Below are positions 63,220 to 64,000 of a stretch of DNA of 64,000 bases, piece after piece. Source of the DNA: Chitinophaga caeni (lineage in GTDB: Bacteria; Bacteroidota; Bacteroidia; Chitinophagales; Chitinophagaceae); NCBI RefSeq assembly GCF_002557795.1, contig NZ_CP023777.1:2489001-2553000 (forward strand), given 5' to 3'. The position numbers and the translations under genes are program-made. How positions within the stretch are numbered: the first letter of the stretch is position 1; every line of letters begins with the position of its first letter. The notes under the pieces were generated by a model. That model made no database searches, was not told the DNA's origin, and worked only from the letters and a program-made list of their open reading frames with translations.

Positions 63220-63933
63220 TTATGATCGGTAATTCAGCGGAATAAAGAAATTCCACCTTTCCATCAGGGAGCTCCCTTTGAATATTTCGAACTTAAACCA
63301 ACCGGAATGCAAGAAAATTCCCTTTTCGAGAATTAGGAAAGGCTCTTTTATCTCTTTTATTTCAAACAAAAATTCCCCGGTTTGTTCATAAAAACGTACC
63401 CTGAACCTTTGCTTGGGAGCATCCGGCAATTTAATATTCACGTTGCCATCGGCGGTAGTGTAAATATAATTTGATGGTTTCCAAGGAATCCTTTCTGGCT
63501 CTTTCGAGCCGTTCTCATCCTTGGAGATTTCCCTGATCTCCTGTGCCGTAAGCTTAGCATCACCGCGGATGGTTGAATCCGGCAAGGCTTCCTGTACATC
63601 CGAATACATGTATTTGCCATTGCCGAATAAAATAAACAGCCGGTAGAAATTCCTACCGGGTAAAGGTTTATTATCGAGGTATGCGTTCCTGATCGCAGCA
63701 GGAGAACTGGCATAACCGACGGTGCTGAAGTTGATCACGCTGTCGAGTGAGCGTTGAATCCCGATTTGTTGTATCCCTTTAAACCCGCTTATCCATTCCA
63801 ACTGGATTTTCCCGGTCTTGATGACTGCCGAAAATTTGGGTAATACCGGTGGCATATATTCTTGTGCCCGCAACCCGGTAGATACCAAAATAAACAGGAG
63901 GGCTGCAACACAAAAACGTACTAATTGCTTCAT
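63220..63933 (-). CDS. exported protein of unknown function
   Basis: 237 aa, signal peptide (cleavage after LRAQ, about residue 24). The body begins with a strand-rich segment (IKTGKIQLEWISGF..GIQRSLDS) that resembles a fibronectin-type-III-like fold, followed by a basic linker (RGDAKLTAQEIREISKDENGS) and a C-terminal RVRFYEQTGEFLFEIKEI strand pair. No named family. ATG 63933 preferred to 63951 because it starts the signal peptide. A TATTTTTG box (minus strand) is at 63969-63962. Confidence 0.68.
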   Translation of the reverse strand: MKQLVRFCVAALLFILVSTGLRAQEYMPPVLPKFSAVIKTGKIQLEWISGFKGIQQIGIQRSLDSVINFSTVGYASSPAAIRNAYLDNKPLPGRNFYRLFILFGNGKYMYSDVQEALPDSTIRGDAKLTAQEIREISKDENGSKEPERIPWKPSNYIYTTADGNVNIKLPDAPKQRFRVRFYEQTGEFLFEIKEIKEPFLILEKGIFLHSGWFKFEIFKGSSLMERWNFFIPLNYRS

Positions 63934-64000
63934 ATTTCTATCCAAGAACACTTAAAGGTGGCAAAAATACATTGTTGCCGCCAAAAATAATAAACTAGCT

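Noticed and set aside
1..64000. Search for tRNA or rRNA genes
   Set aside because: No clover-leaf or ribosomal segments were recognised by reading; a tRNAscan run would be decisive.

Overview
The window comes from a member of the Bacteroidota, most likely a Chitinophaga-like Chitinophagaceae. The evidence is a flexirubin/aryl-polyene pigment cluster, an ECF sigma–FecR–SusC–SusD unit, a gliding/T9SS C-terminal sorting domain, TonB receptors with carboxypeptidase-like N-domains, and promoters of the TAnnTTTG type with few Shine-Dalgarno sequences. The genus is an inference from gene content, not a database match.

Region 1 (about 1-25,750) is one long plus-strand biosynthetic cluster with very tight or overlapping gene junctions. 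It contains everything needed for an aryl-polyene chain: a tyrosine-ammonia-lyase-like enzyme for the 4-coumarate starter, an adenylate-forming ligase, two acyl carrier proteins with their own AcpS, three catalytically complete ketosynthases, a dead ketosynthase (chain length factor), a truncated KS-like protein, a FabG ketoreductase, two hotdog dehydratases whose active sites look complementary, and a thioesterase. Tailoring and export genes are interleaved: an O-methyltransferase, a halogenase-like flavoprotein, a phytoene-desaturase-like oxidoreductase, two acyltransferase domains, a C45 acyltransferase, a glycosyltransferase-DUF2062, LolA, a lipoprotein, a polysaccharide deacetylase and an MMPL–PlsC–methyltransferase fusion. 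The set parallels the type II PKS of aryl polyenes and flexirubins. The dialkylresorcinol-forming enzymes are not in the window and may lie upstream.

Region 2 (25,750-34,700) holds unrelated housekeeping and accessory genes: DUF6702, HupE-like, an M1 peptidase, an SPFH/Arc-like pair, an esterase, and divergent LacI and AraC regulators. A 332-bp MITE-like element with perfect 18-bp terminal inverted repeats and a 9-bp target duplication sits at 34,164-34,495.

Region 3 (34,700-41,630) is a nutrient-uptake unit: ECF sigma, FecR anti-sigma, a SusC with an STN signalling domain, and a SusD lipoprotein.

Region 4 (41,660-48,330) contains two sulfur-related operons (MBL-rhodanese, and a split YeeE/YedE transporter) that share a Crp/Fnr-type palindrome at exactly the same distance from their start codons. 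Between them lie mutS and a 1.26-kb repeat-rich stretch carrying 79-bp and 21-bp tandem repeats.

Region 5 (48,350-54,100) is a phytase–TonB-receptor operon next to a TPR/LuxR-type regulator, with a phased heptamer array between them.

Region 6 (54,240-64,000) is core genome: an rRNA/tRNA methyltransferase, UbiA-type prenyltransferase, RuvX, peptide deformylase, an ECF sigma/RskA anti-sigma pair, a T9SS-sorted adhesin-like protein, an RluA-type pseudouridine synthase, LipB and two uncharacterised exported proteins. No tRNA, rRNA or CRISPR array was recognised.
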